DNA from: Microbacterium testaceum StLB037
GTDB lineage: Bacteria > Actinomycetota > Actinomycetes > Actinomycetales > Microbacteriaceae
Direction: 5' to 3'
NCBI RefSeq assembly: GCF_000202635.1
Contig: NC_015125.1
Location: 2,542,001-2,606,000 of the forward strand
Length of the DNA stretch: 64,000 bases
A program made the translations under genes and the position numbers. The notes under the pieces were generated by a model. The model did not search any database and was not told the DNA's origin. It worked only from the letters and a program-made list of their open reading frames with translations. The stretch's first letter is position 1. Each line of letters opens with the position of its first letter. Shown one piece after another: positions 61,821-64,000 of this stretch.

Positions 61821-62762
61821 ATGCACGAGGCACCCCTTGCGACGGCGCGGATCGGACTCGGGCTCGCGGCGGTCGGCCGTCCGGCCTACATCACCACCGA
61901 CCGTGACCACGATCTGGGCGACGGCGGCACGCGTTCGATCGAGACGATGTGCGCGCGGACGCACGCGCTGCTCGACGAGGCGTGGGCGCTCGGCATCCGG
62001 TACGTCGATGCCGCCCGGTCGTACGGGTACGCCGAGCGCTTCCTCGGGTCGTGGCTCACCGCCCATCCCGAGCGCCGCGCGGCGCTGACGATCGGGTCGA
62101 AGTGGGGCTACGAGTACGTCGGCGGATGGCGGATGGATGCCACGGTCCACGAGCGCAAAGAGCATTCCGCCGCGATGCTCGAGAAGCAGTGGCTCGAGAC
62201 CCTCGCCGCGCTCGGCTCGGCACCCGACCTTTATCTCATCCATTCGGTGACGCCCGACAGCCCCGCGCTCGGGGACTCCGCCGTGCTCGGCCGACTCCGC
62301 GAGATCGCCGCGGACGGGGTGCGCGTGGGGATCTCGACCAGCGGTCCCCGGCAGGGAGACGTCATCGATGAAGCGCGACAGCTGGCGGACAGTCCGTTCT
62401 CGGTCGTGCAGGCCACGTGGAATCTGCGCGAGCAGGCGGCGGCGCCGGCGCTGGCCCGTGCCCATGCGGCGGGGTGGACGGTGGTGGTGAAGGAGGCCTT
62501 GGCCGGGGGAGAGCTCGCCCGTCCCGAGCCCGACAGCCATCTTGCGGACTTCGCGGCGGGGCGCGACGGAGCGTCTCTGGCGCTCGGCGTCGCGAGAGCG
62601 CAGCCGTGGGCCGACATCGTGCTCAGCGGGGCGGCGACGATCCCTCAGCTTCGTCGGGGCGCCGCGGCGACGGCGCGCGAGATCGACGCCGAGACACTCG
62701 GACGGTGGGCGAGCGATCCCGAAGAGTACTGGCGACGGCGAGCGGCCCGTCCCTGGCGGTAG
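61821..62762 (+). CDS. aldo/keto reductase
   Basis: The 313-residue TIM-barrel protein has the NADPH aldo/keto reductase motifs YVDAARSYGYAERFLG (Asp and Tyr), SKWGYEYV, LYLIHSVTP (active-site His) and GVRVGISTSG. The ATG follows TACGGT (61809-61814) by 6 bases. Function is likely reduction of an aldehyde or a sugar-like carbonyl, not determinable here. Confidence 0.9.
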   Translation: MHEAPLATARIGLGLAAVGRPAYITTDRDHDLGDGGTRSIETMCARTHALLDEAWALGIRYVDAARSYGYAERFLGSWLTAHPERRAALTIGSKWGYEYVGGWRMDATVHERKEHSAAMLEKQWLETLAALGSAPDLYLIHSVTPDSPALGDSAVLGRLREIAADGVRVGISTSGPRQGDVIDEARQLADSPFSVVQATWNLREQAAAPALARAHAAGWTVVVKEALAGGELARPEPDSHLADFAAGRDGASLALGVARAQPWADIVLSGAATIPQLRRGAAATAREIDAETLGRWASDPEEYWRRRAARPWR

Positions 62763-62778
62763 TCCCCGGGACAGCGGG

Positions 62779-63786
62779 TCACCCCTCGGCGGCCCGGCGG
62801 GCCTCGACGCCCCACAGCGTGTAGTCGGTCACCGACCCGGCGGGAAGACCGAGGTCGCTGCTGTCGTCGCGAAGCGTCGATTCGACGCCCAGGATCCGCC
62901 CGGTCTCCGTCGAGACGAGCAGGGTCATGTCGGTGCCGGGGAGACCCGAGGGGACTCCGCCGATCCCGATCGTGGGGCGGCCCAGTCGGTCGGTGGTCTC
63001 GCCGAGGACACGCGCGTCCGGGGTGGACGCTACCACCGCGAGGAGGGCGGATTCGTGCGCGTCGGTCAGGGTCCATTCGCCGAGCAGGGTTCGGATGCCG
63101 ACGATCGCATCGCCCGCGCTCAGCGTGTCGCCCGCGCCGGTCGACGTCCGCAGGACGGCGTCGAGGGCATCGGCCGTCGCCGGCGGTGCCTCGCGGACGG
63201 TCGGTGCGAACTGCCCGCGGACGAAGGACAGATCGCCCACGACGGTCCCCGGCGCCGGATCGTCGGCGGGCACCGTGTCGCCGGCCGCATCGGTCGCCTC
63301 GGCCACGGTCGTGACGATCGACCCCGACAGGTCGGCGTTCCACCGCAGGTCGACCCATTCGCGCCGGAACACCGTCGCCGCGGGGTCGCCCACGGTCACG
63401 CTGAAGTACCAGCCGAGCGAGAGGGATCGCCGCTCGGGGGCCTGCGGCCCTCGATCCGCGGCCAGGCGTGCCTGCGCGGCGCCCAGGACGTCGGGGGCGT
63501 CGGCGGCGATCGAGGTATAGGTCAGCGGAGCGGGCGTCAGCGCGGCGGCGGGGGGCGCGGGGAAGCCCCACACCCCGACAGTGATGGCGAGGATCGCCGC
63601 GACGCTTGCGGCGACCGCACCGAGGAGGACGGCGCGCCGAGACCGCCGACGGCGAGGGATCCCCGCGGGCGAGGCGGCGAGGATCTCGCGCAGGCGCCGC
63701 TCAGCGGCGAGCGGGAGCGGGGCATCGGGGGGCGTCCGAGCCGGGTCCCACGAGCGCAGGACGCGGCCGAGGTCGTCATCGGTCAT
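62779..63786 (-). CDS. CU044_5270-type membrane-anchored protein (probable anti-sigma partner)
   Basis: The 335-residue protein has an acidic cytoplasmic N-terminus, one membrane helix (about residues 52-74) and a long extracellular part with repeated LGEWTLTD- and GVPSGLPGTDMTLLVSTETGRILGVE-type segments. This matches the CU044_5270 family, encoded just downstream of ECF sigma genes, likely modulating them. The ATG at 63786 overlaps the sigma-factor end by 11 bp; an upstream start inside the sigma gene is less likely. Confidence 0.8.
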   Translation of the reverse strand: MTDDDLGRVLRSWDPARTPPDAPLPLAAERRLREILAASPAGIPRRRRSRRAVLLGAVAASVAAILAITVGVWGFPAPPAAALTPAPLTYTSIAADAPDVLGAAQARLAADRGPQAPERRSLSLGWYFSVTVGDPAATVFRREWVDLRWNADLSGSIVTTVAEATDAAGDTVPADDPAPGTVVGDLSFVRGQFAPTVREAPPATADALDAVLRTSTGAGDTLSAGDAIVGIRTLLGEWTLTDAHESALLAVVASTPDARVLGETTDRLGRPTIGIGGVPSGLPGTDMTLLVSTETGRILGVESTLRDDSSDLGLPAGSVTDYTLWGVEARRAAEG

Positions 63787-64000
63787 CGCGCACCTCCTCG
63801 CGACGCTCGGCGGCGGCCGATGTCTCGACGAGGAGAGGCTTGAGCCGGGCGCGCGCACGATTGAGTCGCGTCCACACCGCCCCGGGCTTCAGGTCCAGGA
63901 CGACCGCCACCTCGGCGGCGGGGAGCTCCTCCCAGTAGGTGAGCCAGAGGATCTCCCGCTCGCGCTCGGGGAGCGCACGCACGGCGTCCAGGAGGCGCGC
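63776..64000 (-). CDS. ECF sigma factor, N-terminus beyond window edge
   Basis: The last 74 residues of a sigma-70-like protein. They show the region 4 helix-turn-helix: LLDAVRALPEREREILWLTYWEELPAAEVAVVLDLKPGAVWTRLNRARARL. Region 2 lies beyond the window. It is co-transcribed with the downstream CU044_5270-type gene, which probably controls it. Confidence 0.85.
   Translation of the reverse strand, partial: ARLLDAVRALPEREREILWLTYWEELPAAEVAVVLDLKPGAVWTRLNRARARLKPLLVETSAAAERREEVRDDR

Overview
The window is high-GC DNA, roughly 70% G+C by eye. It has many GTG starts, the heptamer GGATGCC again and again, F420-type and menaquinone genes, and start codons sitting a few bases behind a TANNNT -10 box. 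Together these point to an actinobacterium of the Microbacteriaceae, most likely Microbacterium or a close relative. I recognise 64 protein genes (two cut by the window edges) and three tRNA genes. There is no rRNA, CRISPR array, prophage or transposase.

Layout. 1-2.9 kb: an MMPL membrane exporter divergent from a TetR regulator, with a double palindromic operator between them. 2.9-16.8 kb: a menaquinone cluster holding menC, menB, menE, menA, menD, menF, menG, a polyprenyl diphosphate synthase and a ferredoxin/NADP reductase. An LLM flavoprotein, DUF4229, a PLD-N-type membrane protein, PPK2 and a DUF402 protein lie among them. menH and a DHNA-CoA thioesterase are not in the window. 17-21.5 kb: a four-gene carbohydrate-type ABC importer with its own ATPase. 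21.5-27.3 kb: small metabolic genes, including an alpha/beta hydrolase - acyl-CoA synthetase - SGNH hydrolase operon and a rifampin ADP-ribosyltransferase (arr). 27.5-29.2 kb: a secreted beta-helix protein of clearly lower G+C. 29.4-34 kb: lipoproteins, YajQ, GNAT, an FBP-domain protein, tRNA-Tyr and two small conserved proteins.

34-39.4 kb: a zinc-acquisition locus of AztABCD type. aztA diverges from aztB, an aztD-like gene, aztC and aztD, and a perfect Zur-like palindrome sits in the shared promoter. 39.4-43.8 kb: LysR divergent from a bifunctional PutA. 43.9-46.1 kb: a PNPOx-like flavoprotein divergent from a MocR-type regulator, with direct-plus-inverted operator repeats. 46.2-52.4 kb: a small P-loop protein, a DUF222/HNH protein, a PYROXD2/CrtI-like oxidoreductase, an inositol monophosphatase and a membrane-anchored M23 peptidase. 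52.5-52.7 kb: tRNA-Thr and tRNA-Met. 52.7-61 kb: a TetR-controlled oligopeptide-type ABC operon (DUF3237, binding protein, amidase, permease, fused permease-ATPase, ATPase). 61-64 kb: an SDR, an aldo/keto reductase, and a CU044_5270-type protein with its ECF sigma factor, which runs off the window.

Two patterns cut across the window. First, at least 25 genes on both strands have TANNNT 6-8 bases before the start codon, the architecture of leaderless mRNAs; I used it to choose several starts. Second, at four gene ends the last bases of the coding sequence, including the stop codon, recur once or more just downstream. The clearest case is a perfect 42-bp repeat behind the ferredoxin reductase gene. 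All functional names rest on motif reading without database searches.
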